From: Angomonas deanei
Lineage: Eukaryota; Euglenozoa; Kinetoplastea; Trypanosomatida; Trypanosomatidae
Assembly (NCBI GenBank): GCA_903995115.1
Contig: LR877170.1
Span: 186,001 to 250,000 of the forward strand
Reading direction: 5' to 3'
Length of the DNA: 64,000 nucleotides
Below are positions 30,201-41,989 of the stretch, in pieces. The notes under the pieces were generated by a model. That model was not told where the DNA came from and searched no databases. It worked only from the letters and a program-made list of their open reading frames with translations. Position 1 is the first letter of the stretch; each line of letters starts with the position of its first letter. The position numbers and the translations under genes are program-made.

Positions 30201-30419
30201 TTCTTCAATCGAAAACACCGCTGCCATTTCCTGCGGCGTTGGTTTTCTGTTTTTATTATTTTCACTTTCATTTTCGTTATTCTGATGACTATTATTTAAT
30301 TTCATGGCGAAGGCGTCGTAGATTTCTCCGAGCAAGTTGTGTCGTTCTTCGTAGTGTGTGATGGTGGTGTCAAGAAGGTGTTCCAGCCACTGAATTTGAC
30401 GTTGATCTCTGGTGGCCAT
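27253..30419 (-). CDS. Repeat-rich protein with a FAZ1-like conserved domain
   Basis: This protein has about 1055 residues. The N-terminus (MATRDQRQIQWLEHLLDTT) is helical. It is followed by Ser/Arg/Pro-rich direct repeats built around the motifs SRPVSATPSQSSRPHYTN and SSRPASAAPSQRSSQG. Next, near 28595-28850, is a compact domain beginning FQGANWQRVM and containing LGVPPGAVKIKDVSFGSIRF and YPYPKLHKLYD; from memory this resembles the FAZ1 conserved domain of kinetoplastid flagellum-attachment proteins. The C-terminus is a coiled coil (FMERENEELQQKKEQDEYNF, then QLEKMEFEFNMLARK). A flagellar or cytoskeletal scaffold is likely. Around 29480-29550 two shifts lead from the N-terminal to the main frame; the third frame between them (SQPPRGANN) restores the repeat pattern. 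The start is ATG at 30417-30419, not the upstream TTG. Confidence 0.7.
28880..29445 (-). repeat. Tandem repeat of about 380 bp inside the FAZ1-like gene
   Basis: DNA at about 28890-29070 and 29275-29455 is nearly the same for some 170 bp (encoding PSQRSSQG, SRPASAAPSQ, SRPHYTN and QQRSRPVSA), and shorter pieces of the unit recur around 29160-29210 and 29530-29570. The period is about 380 bp. The copies differ by scattered substitutions, so they are not an assembly duplication of one read. Confidence 0.75.
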
Positions 30420-31047
30420 GATTATATTTTTTTGCAAAAAGATAATTTTAAAAAAAATGGAAAAACGATGTATACCTAAGTGAAAATTCCTTTTTTAGAA
30501 AAAAAAAAAAGCGATAGTTTTCTTTTCTAGAAAAAAAAAAGAGAAATGCAGTTTTGGAAGTCATCGTTTTACAAAAAATAGAAAATCCATTCATCATTTT
30601 TATTAACGTCCCTTTTTTTTTTTTTTCTGTTTTTCGTTTAATATAATGTACAATTTTATATATTTGTATGAATAGTAAAAAAAAAAAAAAAAAAAAAAAA
30701 AAAGCAACATCTTATTTTTTTTTTTATAAATATTAACGATTTTGTTTTTCAAATATATTTTTTTTTTTTTGAGTGGATGAACCAGCATTGTTAAAAACAG
30801 ATTTTTTAACCGAGTAATAATAATATAGCAAAATGTGAAAAAAAAAGAAAAAAAGTATAATCATTTTTTTTTGTAGGAAAAAGTGATATAAAATAAAAAG
30901 GGTTTACAACAACGGTATGGAATAAGGTTAGAAAAAAAAAAAAAAGAAATAACAAAAAAAAAAAACAAAAAACAAGGATTTCGGTACTTTTTTTTTTTAT
31001 AAATATTTAACAAATTTAATATAGTTTTATATATATTTTTTTTATTT
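30420..31047. other. Intergenic with the longest homopolymer of the window
   Basis: No gene is seen. It contains an unbroken run of 27 A at 30677-30703 and many A or T runs of 9-13. The tract near 30470-30480 (sense TTTTCACTTAG) is the likely acceptor of the FAZ1-like gene. Confidence 0.55.
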
Positions 31048-33433
31048 TTATTCTTCCTCCGAGTCGACCGCCGTGGCGTCATCGTAACTACTAAAGAGAC
31101 TAAAATTATTATTATTATTATTATTATTCGCTAATTCTCGTAACGCCAACACAAAACCAATGTTTGGATTCACATCCGGTTTTTTATGTTTAATGTAACA
31201 AAATGCTTCTCGGTACTCCATCGAAATATTATTATGATGTTCGGATTTGTATGATTATTATTTTCAGAATTATTATTATTATTATTATTATTATTTTGAA
31301 GATTTAGTGAATGCGGGGAGTAATGAAAAGGAGAAGTGCACTGACTATCAAACGAAGAAGCGTAATCATTATTATTATTATTTAAATGATTATGATTATT
31401 ATTTTCGTTATTTTGTTTTAATTCCTGTCGCAGTCGCTGACACGGCAGACAACTCGCGTCGACTAACTCGGTAGGGCTATCCCATGCACTTTTATTATTA
31501 TTATTATTTTCAGAAATGGAAGAAACAGAAGTTTTCTTTTTTTCAGAAAAACTTTCATTTTCATTATTTTTATGATTTCCAAAACAATAATAATCCCCGC
31601 CGGCGGCCTCCACCAGTCGTCTTTCTCGTGTCGTGACATTTTCTTTCAAATATTCAAAATCGGATAATAAATTTTGATTATTATTTTCATTATTATTATT
31701 ATTATTATTTTCCATTTCACACGCGAGCGCGGTGCCGTATAAAATTAAGTACGCTAACACAAAACTCGCACTACGACTAACGCCCATTCGACAGTGCACC
31801 AAAACATTTCCAGAAATATTTTTCAAATCATTATTATTTTCATTTTTTTCGTGATTATTTTTGATAAAATTTTGATAATATTGGCGTCGGTGCAGCTGTT
31901 CGTGAATCAGTCTCGCGACAGGCGCAAAATACGACGAAATCGGCTCGTCGGAGTGATCTTTTATTTTAAAATGCAAAACACGCATTAATAAATTTTCATT
32001 TTCCCCATTTTTTTCATTTTTATCTAATTCACACACATCCTCGACCCGACAGTCGTGCGAAACGTTAATGATTAATTGAATATTATGAAAAAACAAGCCT
32101 TCCTTGTTATTCGCATCGCTGTAACCACCGAGAAACAACCCCGGCAGCACTTCGACGGTAGAATGAGAAAATAACAAAACGTTCGGACTTTGCGGAAAAT
32201 TATTATTATTATTATTTTCATTTTTATTGTTTGTTATTTTCCTTTTCATTTTTGGTTTCGGAAAACAACGTGGGAGAGGAGCGGGAACCGCGAAATGTAT
32301 AATTTTGATTATTATTATTATTATTATTATTTTGATAAAGTTGAATTTTATTATTTTTATTTTTATTTTCATTATTATTATTATTTTTGGGCGAAGCTGG
32401 GATATCAATATATAAATTCTGAAACGATTGCGCCCTTAACATGGATTTATTATTATTATTATTTTCTAAATTATTTTGATTAAAATTAAAATTATGATGT
32501 TTGCAGCAGCCGTTCGCCTGACGGGAACCAGGAAGTCTTTTCATATTTTTATTTTTAATACTTTCGTTTTCGACACTACTTTCATTATTATTATTATTAT
32601 TATTTTCTAAATTTTCATTTTGATTTTCGTTTTTAGAAATTTCATTCTTTTTCTTTTCTTTTTTTAGTTGTCGTCGTCGTTCCTTCGCACACTGCTCACA
32701 ATCGCAATTATTATTATTATTTTCATTATTATTATTTTTATTTTTGTAAATTTCGTTTAATTGTAAATAATAGTCGTGTTGTTCTTGATATAGTTTTGTG
32801 AGTTTGTTGTATTCTTCATTGCCTTTTATTAATTCTTGTTGAAAAATAAAATTTCCCAATAAAAAAGATTCTTTTAATTTATTATTATTATTATTATTTT
32901 GAAAATTTTGAGTATGTTCTTGTACTTCCTTTTCTATTTTTTCTTCGTTAAACTCAAATTCATTTAAATTCGTTTTTTCAGTTTCTTTTTTCTATTATTT
33001 TTATCATTTCTCGGATTATACAACAAAGACGGCGACAAAATCGGTTTTCTCTGCGACGGATAAAACACGTTTTTATTATTTTGATGATTATCGTGAAGAT
33101 AATAATTTTTCAAACAAGAAAAAGCTATTTTTGACGTATCTAAATTATTATTATTATTATTATTATTGTTTTCTTCGCTACTTTCCAATGAAGAATTATC
33201 TTTGGATACGTTTTGCGTTTCTAAATTATCGTTATTATTTTTATTTTTATTATTTGAATCCGTGAGGACGACACTTCTTTTTCATTATTTTCGTTATTTT
33301 TATTATTATCGTCAAAACAGACGAGAAGACCGGCCGCTAATATTTTTAATTGTTTTTCCAATTCTAAACTTTTTTTTATATAATTTTCGGAATATTGATC
33401 TAAAATAATAATATTTTCATCGGGGAGACTCAT
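31048..33433 (-). CDS. Dual-specificity protein phosphatase with split catalytic domain
   Basis: This is a Cys-based phosphatase removing phosphate from Ser/Thr and Tyr. The C-terminal half has the DSP domain: VEVLPGLFLGG at its start, the general-acid Asp in FKIKDHSDEPISSYF, and the P-loop VHCRMGVSRSASFV with catalytic Cys and Arg. About 165 residues of Asn-rich sequence then intervene (31226-31720) before the last conserved helix, MEYREAFCYIKHKKPDVNPN followed by IGFVLALREL. That helix lies in the frame adjacent to the listed one and ends at a TAA at 31048. The N-terminal half is disordered with a Cys pair (CDCEQC). Four shifts (about 33290, 32985, 32235 and 31243) break the gene; three fit one missing A each, the fourth one extra base, giving 796 codons. 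The start ATG is at 33431-33433. Confidence 0.85.
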
Positions 33434-33988
33434 TTTTTTTTTTTTTTTACTTTTTTTTTTTTTTTAAATGTGTACGAAAATATATATAAAAAAAAAAAGA
33501 AAAAAAACTAAAACTAATACAGGGAAGCAAAAGTAGGAAGAAAAAGGAATATTAATATTTTTATTGTTTTCGCTCAACACTAAAGGAAAATAGAATAATG
33601 CGTTTTTTTTTTAAAAATAATATTTTTAATGATAAACTGAAAAAAAAAAAAAAAACGAACATATATATTTTTTAAGCATTTTTTTTTGGTATAATTATTC
33701 TTCAATTTTTTTTTTTTTTAAAAATACAAAACAGTAGTGTCACTTGTTTTTTTTTTTTTTTTATAAATTAGAAATTTTAAACGTAGAAAAAGAAAAGGGA
33801 AAAACGAAAAAAAAAAAAAAAGTGGGGGTCCCCTAACAAAACTAATTTTTCAAAAAACAAAAACAAAAACAAAAAAAAAAATCAAACTTAAAATTAAACG
33901 AAAAAAAAAAAAAAAAGAACTTTTTTTTTTTTTAATTAGCAAAATTATGTTTTTTATTGTTTACAAAATAAATATTACTTTTTTTTTT
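33434..33988. other. Intergenic, dense in homopolymers
   Basis: A and T runs of 10-17 bases make up most of this stretch, and no gene is seen. A C/T-rich tract ending in TATTAGTTTTAG on the sense strand, near 33505-33535, is the likely acceptor for the phosphatase gene, although T-runs closer to its ATG could also serve. Confidence 0.5.
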
Positions 33989-35866
33989 TCAAGAAAAATC
34001 CTTAAAACTGTCTGGTTTCCCTCTCTTCCGTCCGCCATGACTATTACTATTATTATTGCTATAATTATTATTATTATTATTATTGAAGTTATTAAAATTA
34101 TTATAATGCGTGTAGGCTGGCCTGGTCGGTGGAAAAGCGGGGAAACCTCCGGCGTTTGCATCTTGATACGTTGAAGTTCGAATCATCGGCACTTCATTTA
34201 ATTTATTATTATTATTATTAAAATTTTTATTTTAATTATTAAAATTATTATTTTGATTGGACTTGTCGGCCGCGTACTTTCCGGAAACGGAGCGAGAATA
34301 ATTATACGGTACCGCCTCGGCACGTAAATTATTATTATTGCTATTATTATTATTACTACTATTAGTATTATTATTACTTGTTTGATGCGAACGTTGCGTA
34401 AAGATACTGAACCGATCTTCAACGACAGTATTATTATTATTATTATTTTGATTTTGATGATTATTATTATTATTATCGAGGGAACCGGGAGAGAACCACC
34501 GACCGCCGCTGTTCTCGTTACTATTATGATTACTATTATTATTATTTTTCATTCGTTCTTCTTCTAATCGAATTAAATTCCATTTTGCCACCTCTTCTTG
34601 TAAAATTTTTATTTTTTCATTTTCCTTCTCGGCACGAGTTTGTTGATACCGTTGCTGTGCGTGTTCGATAAAGGGAAAAATTTCGGTTTCAAAAATATAA
34701 TGTTTGTAAGCTTCTTTTATTTTTGTTTCGGCCGTCATGGGCGCCGCGGGAACTGGGGACGGTGTCTTTTCTTCCTTTTTCTTCGTAATATAATCGGCAT
34801 GCAGCACGGGATCATAATTCGTAATATACTCCTTCTTTTCCTTTTTCAAATTTTAACAACTCTTCCTCCGATACATTTTTAATTTTAAATAATAAATTTA
34901 AAAACAAGGCGTACTCTTCGACGTCGATGTGCGCGGAGTAGTCTAGTTGAGAAAAAAGAGGAAGTTCTAGTTGACAAACCTCCGTGCGAGAAACACCGCC
35001 CATCTGGGCATAATACGTATTCGTATAACTTTTATCTTCATGCTCCTTCGAGGCGATCACAATCCCCGTCAACAACAAACGATGCACGCTGTAATAACTG
35101 ACCTCTAACTCCGAAACTTGGCAAAAATGAAAAATATGCAATAAGGCGAGTAGTAAAGTATCCCCGCAACAATGCACGTAACGCACAAACCGTTCCACAT
35201 AGTTGTGAATATCGATGAGCGCCAACTGAGAGGAATGAAATTTCGAGTTTGGATGATTCGCCGCGTTTTCTTTATTGAAATGATGCGAACATAATTTTAC
35301 GAGAAGGAACGTGGCGAGGGCGCCGGCGTCTTGGGCGGAAATATAAGGAATAGCATTATTTTTAACATGGTTTGAAATATTTTCAGCGACGGGGGTAGAA
35401 CTTCTTCCTCTTTTTTCATTTTTGTTATTATTATTATTATTATTATTATTTAAATTATTTTGATGTTGATTAACAATATTGTTGGGCTCCGGGGTGGTCC
35501 CCTCGCTCTCATTTTCGTCCTTCTGGTAGGCGGAAAGATCGAGCAAACTTTCAATATTATTTTGTAAATTTTTACTTTTTTTCGATGAATTCGTATTATC
35601 CGAATCGTCCAGTTTTTCATTATGATTTGAATTATTATTATTTTTTTAGAATTGGAATTATTATTATTATTATTATTTTGATGGTTATTATTATTATTTA
35701 ATTCATTACTGGTGTCGCCAGAGCCGTATAAACTCTGCTCTTCACTGCTGCCGGAGGAGGAGGGAATAATATTAGAGTTTGTGTGATTGGAAATATTTAA
35801 ATTATTATTATTATTATTATTTTGAGGAAAGGGCTGCGAAACCACTTCTACCTCATTCGTTCTCAT
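33989..35866 (-). CDS. Pho80-type cyclin with long disordered tails
   Basis: This is a regulatory subunit of a cyclin-dependent kinase. The cyclin box near 35240-34880 reads DIHNYVERFVRYVHCCGDTL, then SYYSVHRLLLTGIVIASK, then DKSYTNTYYAQMGGVSRTEV and LELPLFSQLDYSAHI: the pattern of the Pho80-like (CYC2-type) cyclins used by trypanosomes. It is flanked by Asn-rich tails. The N-terminal frame from the ATG at 35864-35866 shifts at a run of seven A near 35645, and a second, opposite shift near 34845 leads to the tail (YITNYDPVLHADYITKKK). The tail frame meets a TAA at 34232-34234, yet the same frame resumes coding-like sequence (Asn tract, then MIRTSTYQDANAGGFPAFPP) to a TGA at 33989. Whether the protein ends at 34232 or 33989 is open. 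Confidence 0.85.
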
Positions 35867-36524
35867 TTTTTTTTTATTTTTTAATTTTATTAAATTAGTT
35901 ATCCGATTTTATTTTATGAAAAACAGAAAAATAAACTTTTTTTTTTTTATAAATTACTTTATTTTATTTTAGTACAAAAAAAAAAAAAAACAACTTTATA
36001 GGATTACAAAAATAATTTTAAAAAACAAAAAAAAAAAAAGAAAAATATATTAGGAGTGCGATTTATACTTAAAAAGGTGGAAAAAAAAAAAGAAAGTGAA
36101 AGTTAATATATATAGATTCGATTATTTTCTTTTTTTTTTATTTTTAATTTTTTTTTAATTTGTTTTTACAAAAAAACAAATTGGAAAACACTGCTAGAAA
36201 TTAAAAAAAAAGAGAAAATTACTAATATTTTAATATAAGCAGGCTTCTTTCATAAAAAAAAAAAAAAAAGAGAGAAAAGGAGATGAGTAATGGTATAACA
36301 GAATAGTAAAAACAAAAAGAAATCATACATAAAAATAAACTCAGAATTTTTTTTTTTGAAAAATGGTTTTCTATATAGCGAATGATACAAATTTTTTTTT
36401 CTAAAGTATACAAAAAATGAAAACAATAAAAAGCTGACATCTAAAAAAACAAACAAAACAAAAACAAAAACAAATAAATCTAAAACGACATGAAAAATAA
36501 AAAAATTTTTTTTTTTATTTTTCT
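35867..36524. other. Intergenic, no gene seen
   Basis: A/T-rich DNA with A-runs (35975-35989, 36030-36039, 36255-36269) and T-runs. Frames on both strands are short and rich in Phe or Lys, as expected of non-coding homopolymer DNA. Confidence 0.55.
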
Positions 36525-38494
36525 TTATACACCAACCACAGGACCAACACTATTATTATTATTATTATTATTATTATTATGCATTAGTCGTTTCGCCAAC
36601 AGCTCTTGTGCCTCTTTTGCTTCTTCTCCCACTGGAACGGATTTAATAATAATATACGGTTTATTGTCTTCATCGAATTGAATTTCCTTGACTAAAATTT
36701 TCTTTTTTTTGTTATTTTTTTCGTTTTCCACGCGAACTTTTTTGCGCAGTGGACGACCACTTACATTACTACGAGGCGAAATCGGCATATTTTATTATTA
36801 TTATTATTTTTGAAAAATTATTTTGATTTACATTAAAATTTTGCGATGTGGGTAAAATATCGACATGATTATTAGAGTTGTTAATACTACGATCCAGTGA
36901 GGGCGCCAGCGACCACGGCGAGGGGCGTGCGGGATCTTTTACTTTTATTGTCGAATAAAAAGAAAACGGGACTTCTTCATTTTTATTTTCAGATTTATTA
37001 TTATTATTATTATTATTATTTTCGTGTGAAGTTGTTTTTTCCCGTGGGGTCGTCTTTCCGATAAACGCCGTAGGAATATGCGGTTCAATCGAACTATAAC
37101 TTCTATTATTATTATTATTTTCCATATTTTTATTATTTTTGTGTCGCCGTGTCGCCGACAAAGGCCGAAACTGAGAACGCATATCCACAACCGGAATTTC
37201 AATTTGTTTTCCATTTTTTAACGAAACCGACATTTTGTTATTTTCATTATTATTATTATTATTTTCGGTAGTCGGCGGGATCACAAAGTTGTCTAATACC
37301 TCGTCTAGCCAACTTAGCGTTATTATTATTATTATTTATATTTTGATTATTATTATTATTATTGTATTTGTGGCGTTACGCTGCGAGGCTGACTGAGACG
37401 ACGAATCGTTTCTTTTGTCAGTTTTAATTTTTTCGTTGTATTATTATTATTATTATTATTATTGGAAAGGAAAGAATCGACCGCCCTTGTGCGGCGTGGC
37501 GAAACCGTATTAGTATTATTATTATTATTATTTTGAATTTCATTTTCTTTTTTCGGCGACAATAATTCCATTTTATTATTTTTCATATCGTGAAACGAAA
37601 CGGAAAGTGGACTTTTTTGCATTTTATTATTATTCTTATTTATATTTTTATTATTATTATTGGAAAGAGGCGGTTTCGCGAATAACGGAGAAGTTGTATG
37701 ATACCGTTATTATTATTATTATTATTATTATTTTCGTTATTGTTATTATTATTTTCAAAAGTGGGAATCACAGTATTGTTTATGTAAAGATCGTTGTGAT
37801 GATCGAAAAATGATTTTGGCGTATTATTATTATTATTTTTATTTGATGTTAATAATAATTTTGAAAGTCGTTCCGGACTTTCTAATTTTATTTCGTCCTT
37901 CATTAAATTATTATTATTATTGAATTATTATTATTAATATATATATTTTGTTTCGAGCGGACCGGAGAGTTTCCCGTCGCGTAAGGATGAAAGGTGGACT
38001 GCGACGAGTGCACTGAGCTATTATAATTTATGTTATTATTATTATTATTATTATTATTAAAATCGTCTAAATAATCCGGCAACAATGGCGGAATATTATT
38101 ATTGTTATTATTTGGTTTTATTTCTAGTTGGGTAGCGGTTAATCGCCTCAATTAACGACGTTTCTCTTTCTTCGATTAAATTTTGTGTTTTTTTGTCGCT
38201 TTTTGCGAATTGTTTTATCGGTGAATTATTATTATTTTCATTATTATTTTGACGATTGGAAAGTGGTGTACGACGAGACAGTCCGCCTCCGTTATTTATA
38301 ATTTTAATCGTATTTTTATTTTTATTTTTCTGATTATTATTATTATTATTATTATTTTGGATTACTATATTGATTTAACATGGAAGGCGAAGCAGTCTTG
38401 AACGGAGAATTATTATTATTATTATTATTATTATTGTAATTTTTTGAGTTGTATTCGTGAAAAGTATGTCGTCTTCGAGGTGTACTTAACACTC

Positions 38495-38541
<47 letters not shown>

Positions 38542-41500
38542 AGAGACGCAATTTTTAGCAATTGTGCTTCCGAAAACTGATTTTCATTGTTTTTTTTAGT
38601 TTCCAAGTTTTCTTCCTTTCTCTAACAAGTCAAACGCGTCGTTTGTTTTTAATAAATTATACAGTCGATATAATTCTGATCCCGAAAGATTATTTTTATT
38701 TTCATTATTTTCCTCTTTTGTAGGTCGACTGCCACTGTTACTTTTCACGCTGACACTTCTTTTTGTGTTCTTCTTTTTTGGTTTTTCTTCCTTTTTACTA
38801 TTATTTTCGGTTTCCTTGAGGCGAGAGGCCGCTAGCACGTCGACAGAGTCCACCGACACCGATAGAGAAGAAGTCTCACTACTTGATGATTTATCATCAT
38901 TATTATTATTATCACTGTTACTAGAATCATTTTCGTCATTATCCTTCTTTTCTTTTTTCACCTGTTCTTCCTTTATTTTTTGTTCTTTTATCTTTTTCGC
39001 CTTTTCTCGTTTCAATTCTTTTAATTTATCTTCTTTTGCCTTTAATGCGAACATTAACTTTTCATTTTCTTTTTTCAGTGCGTCATTCTTTTCCTTTTTC
39101 TTGTTTTTGTAATAATAATTGACTCGCTTTGTTTAATCGTACTTCGTTATTAGTTTCATTATTTTTATTCTTAGGTTTGTTGGTATTGACACGCGATGGC
39201 GGCGGTCGTGTCGACGACGTTCGTTCTTTTTTCGTTTCTAATTTCCTCGCCACATCGGACGGTTTTTCTGTGACTTCATCGTGATCCTCTTTATGATTAT
39301 TATTATTATTATTATTTTCATTATCTTCGTTATTGTTTAGACGAATGGGTGTCTTTGGCAGTGGCGAAGAAGGCTCGGAGTGATTGTATAATGTAGTGGG
39401 TTTACTGTTCGGCGCAAAGCCTAACTCGTTATTATTATTATTATTATTATTTTGATGATCATCGCCGTCGTCATCGGAGTCCGTCTGCAGTGGTTTGAAC
39501 ACTTTTACTTGTGTATTATTATTATTATTATTATTATTATTTTGCTGTAAGGTTGGACTGGAGTTCCGTTTTGGTGTTTTAATGGCGGAGTGTGGTGCGA
39601 TACCATAAATATTATTATTATTATTATTATTGTCGTTGCTGTCCTCTTTGAGAATGGTAGAGGAAGGCACGCGAATCACATCGTTATCGTTATTGTTATT
39701 ATGATTCAGAAACGTCATGGACGCTGGAAAATTATTATTATTATTATTCTGTTCCGCTCTGGATTGCATAAAGTTTCGTTTGTTTTGTTCAAATATGTTT
39801 TCCGCCGTCATTTCATTATTATTATTTTCATTTTCATTATAATAATTATTGTTATTATTATTTTCTTCTCCCGTCTGTAAGTGTTGTTGTATTTCCGTGC
39901 TGCTCTGATCTCCCCAGTTATTCTCTCCTTGATTATAATTATAATTATTATTACTCACACTATTCTCATTCACATTATTATTATTATTGTTGAGAACGAG
40001 ACTTTCCTCGTTAGAAAACATACTGTGCTCATTATTATTATTCGGACTATTAAAATTCATACCTGGGGGTCCTTTCATCATCATTTTAGCGCCTGGTGGC
40101 GGTGGACCGGACATCATCATCTTCTTTCCCATCATATTTCCTGGAGGAGGTCCTTTCATTATTTTAGCGCCCGGCGGCGGCGGACCGGACATTATTTTTT
40201 TCCTGGCATCGCACCTGGCGAGGACGCACGCGAGTTGGGATTACTATTCATATTATTATTATTTTGATTCATGCCTGGGGGTCCCTTCATCATCATCCCT
40301 GGTGGTGGCGGTCCGGACATCATCTTCTTTCCTGGCATGTTCCCCTGAGAAGGAGAGGGAGGGCCTTTCATCATCATTTTAGCGCCTGGCGGTGGCATCA
40401 TCATCTTTTTACTAGGCGAGGCACTTCCAGAATTAGGATTGCATTATTATTATTATTATTATTATTCATACCGGGTGGTCCTTTCATCATCATTTTAGCG
40501 CCTGGTGGTGGCGGACCGGACATCATCATTTTCTTTCCAAATTCCTGTCCCTGCGGTGGCGACGGCATTCGCATATAATTCGGAATTTCAGAATTTAAAT
40601 GATGATACTCCGTCGGCGGCGGAGCGACTGAATTCATTCTAGAAAAGTCCATATTTGCGTTATTATTATTATTATTGTTAGTTTCCGAATCATCGTCAGA
40701 GCTGTGGGTGCGAAGAAAGGCAAACATTTTCTTTGCCTTCTTGCCAGGTGAGTGGTTGTGATGACCGTGTTCCTCGGTGGCGAGTGGCGGTGGCGTCTTA
40801 CCGGTCATCATTCCTGCCGGTGGGGACATCACTTGTTTATTATTATTATTGGTGGATCCTAGCGAAGGACTACGCGAGTTGGGATTACTATTATTCATTA
40901 TTATTATTATGCATACCTGGGGGTCCCTTCATCATCATCCCTGGTGGTGGTCCGGACATCATCTTCTTTCCTGGCATGTTCCCCTGCGAAGGAGAGGGAG
41001 GGCCTTTCATCATTAGTTTAGCGCCCGGAGGACCTGTCATCATCATTTTCTTGCCTTGCATCGCGCCTGGTGAGGACGCACGGGAGCTCGGATTACTATT
41101 TAGATTCATATTATTATTATTATTGTTGGGACGCATACCTGGCGGACTTTTCATGACAGCGCCCGGTGGTGGCGGTCCCTTCATCATCATCTTCCCTCCA
41201 GGTGAGCTCACATTACTATGTATTATTATTATTATTATTCATCATACCTGGTGGCGGTCCTTTTTTCATCATCATATTTCCTGGTGGCGGTCCTTTCAGC
41301 ATGGCTTGTGGATTCAGTGGCGGCGCCATCATTTTTTTATTCCCAACACCCGGTGAGGACGAGCGGGAGTTGGGATTACTATTCATATTATTATTATGCA
41401 TACCTGGGGGTCCCTTCATCATCATCCCTGGTGGTGGCGGTCCGGACATCATCTTCTTCCCTGGCATGTTCCCCTGAGAAGGAGAGGGAGGGCCTTTCAT

Positions 41501-41686
41501 CATCATTTTAGCGCCTGGCGGTGGCATCATCATTTTTTTACTAGGCGAGGTACTTCTAGAATTGGGATTGCTATTATTCATATTATTGTTTCCTGGTGGA
41601 GGTCCTTTCATCATCATAGCTCCTGGGGGAGGTCCTTTCATCATCATTTTTGCGCCCGGTGGCGCCATCATTTTCTTTCCTTGCAT
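36525..41686 (-). CDS. Giant disordered protein with Met/Lys/Gly/Pro repeats
   Basis: I read one gene of about 1720 codons from the ATG at 41684-41686 to the stop at 36525, broken by ten or more single-base shifts, mostly in AAT tracts. The first 500 residues consist of repeats such as GAKMMMKGPPSPSQGNMPGK and MMSGPPPPGMMMKGPPGM, separated by Asn runs and SNPNSRSSSPG-like linkers. The PPPPG cores resemble profilin- or SH3-binding polyproline, but the Met triplets are unusual. Then follow disordered Asn-rich segments, a Lys/Glu-rich helix (ALKAKEDKLKELKREKAKK near 39030), and conserved-looking pieces near the end (TLSWLDEVLDNFVIPP near 37300; PLRKKVRVENEK and EIQFDEDNKPYIIIKSVPVG near 36700). 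The start is supported by two clear acceptors (41705 and 41751). No family is recognised. Confidence 0.6.
38494..38539 (-). repeat. Longest AAT tract, encoding about 14 Asn
   Basis: An AAT repeat read in the Asn phase inside the giant Met/Pro-repeat gene; it is the longest of several hundred such tracts in the window. Confidence 0.8.
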
Positions 41687-41690
41687 TTTT
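40040..41690 (-). repeat. Degenerate MMMKGPP-coding repeats
   Basis: Some ten to twelve units encoding PPPPGAKMMMKGPP or GNMPGKKMMSGPPPPGMMMK recur in varied order. The DNA of individual units is often nearly identical over 60-100 bp (compare about 40265-40400, 40915-41010 and 41400-41530), pointing to recent expansion by unequal exchange. Confidence 0.8.
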
Positions 41691-41989
41691 TTTTTCTTTT
41701 GAGACTGTAAAGAATATAATAAAATAAAAAGATCTAAAAATTGTACAATGCTATAAAAAGAGAAAGAAAGAGAGAAGATTTGTTTTCATTCTTGTTTGAA
41801 ACATTGATTTACGCTCAAAGGTTTTTCCATCATCCAGAAATAACAACATCAAAAAGTGATTTAGCAAAACTATATCAAATCTATGAGTAACTTTATGTAT
41901 TTCATTCTATACGAAAAACAAAGGAAAAAAAAAATGGACTGTATGCATAATAAATACTTCTATATTTCAAAAAAAAAAAAGTGATTTCA
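41687..41989. other. Intergenic with two acceptor candidates
   Basis: The 41700-41780 part holds two pyrimidine tracts ending in AG on the sense strand. The rest, about 41785-41930, is less homopolymeric than other spacers, but I could not support a gene or a structured RNA in it. Confidence 0.5.
41705..41778 (-). promoter_or_regulatory. Two tandem spliced-leader acceptor candidates
   Basis: Sense CTCTTTCTTTCTCTTTTTATAG ends at 41751, and TTATATTCTTTACAG ends at 41705, only 19 bases before the ATG at 41686. Alternative use would change only the 5' UTR length. Confidence 0.5.

Noticed and set aside
27253-30419. Introns as the cause of frame changes
   Set aside because: Coding sense continues without a gap in the next frame and no bounded GT-AG segment is needed; single-base length changes account for the joins.
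40040-41690. CRISPR-like spaced repeats
   Set aside because: The repeats are in-frame protein repeats with degenerate units and no unique equal-length spacers.
41785-41930. A small nucleolar RNA in the less homopolymeric spacer
   Set aside because: GATG-type motifs that could pass for box C occur, but I found no convincing box D or terminal stem.
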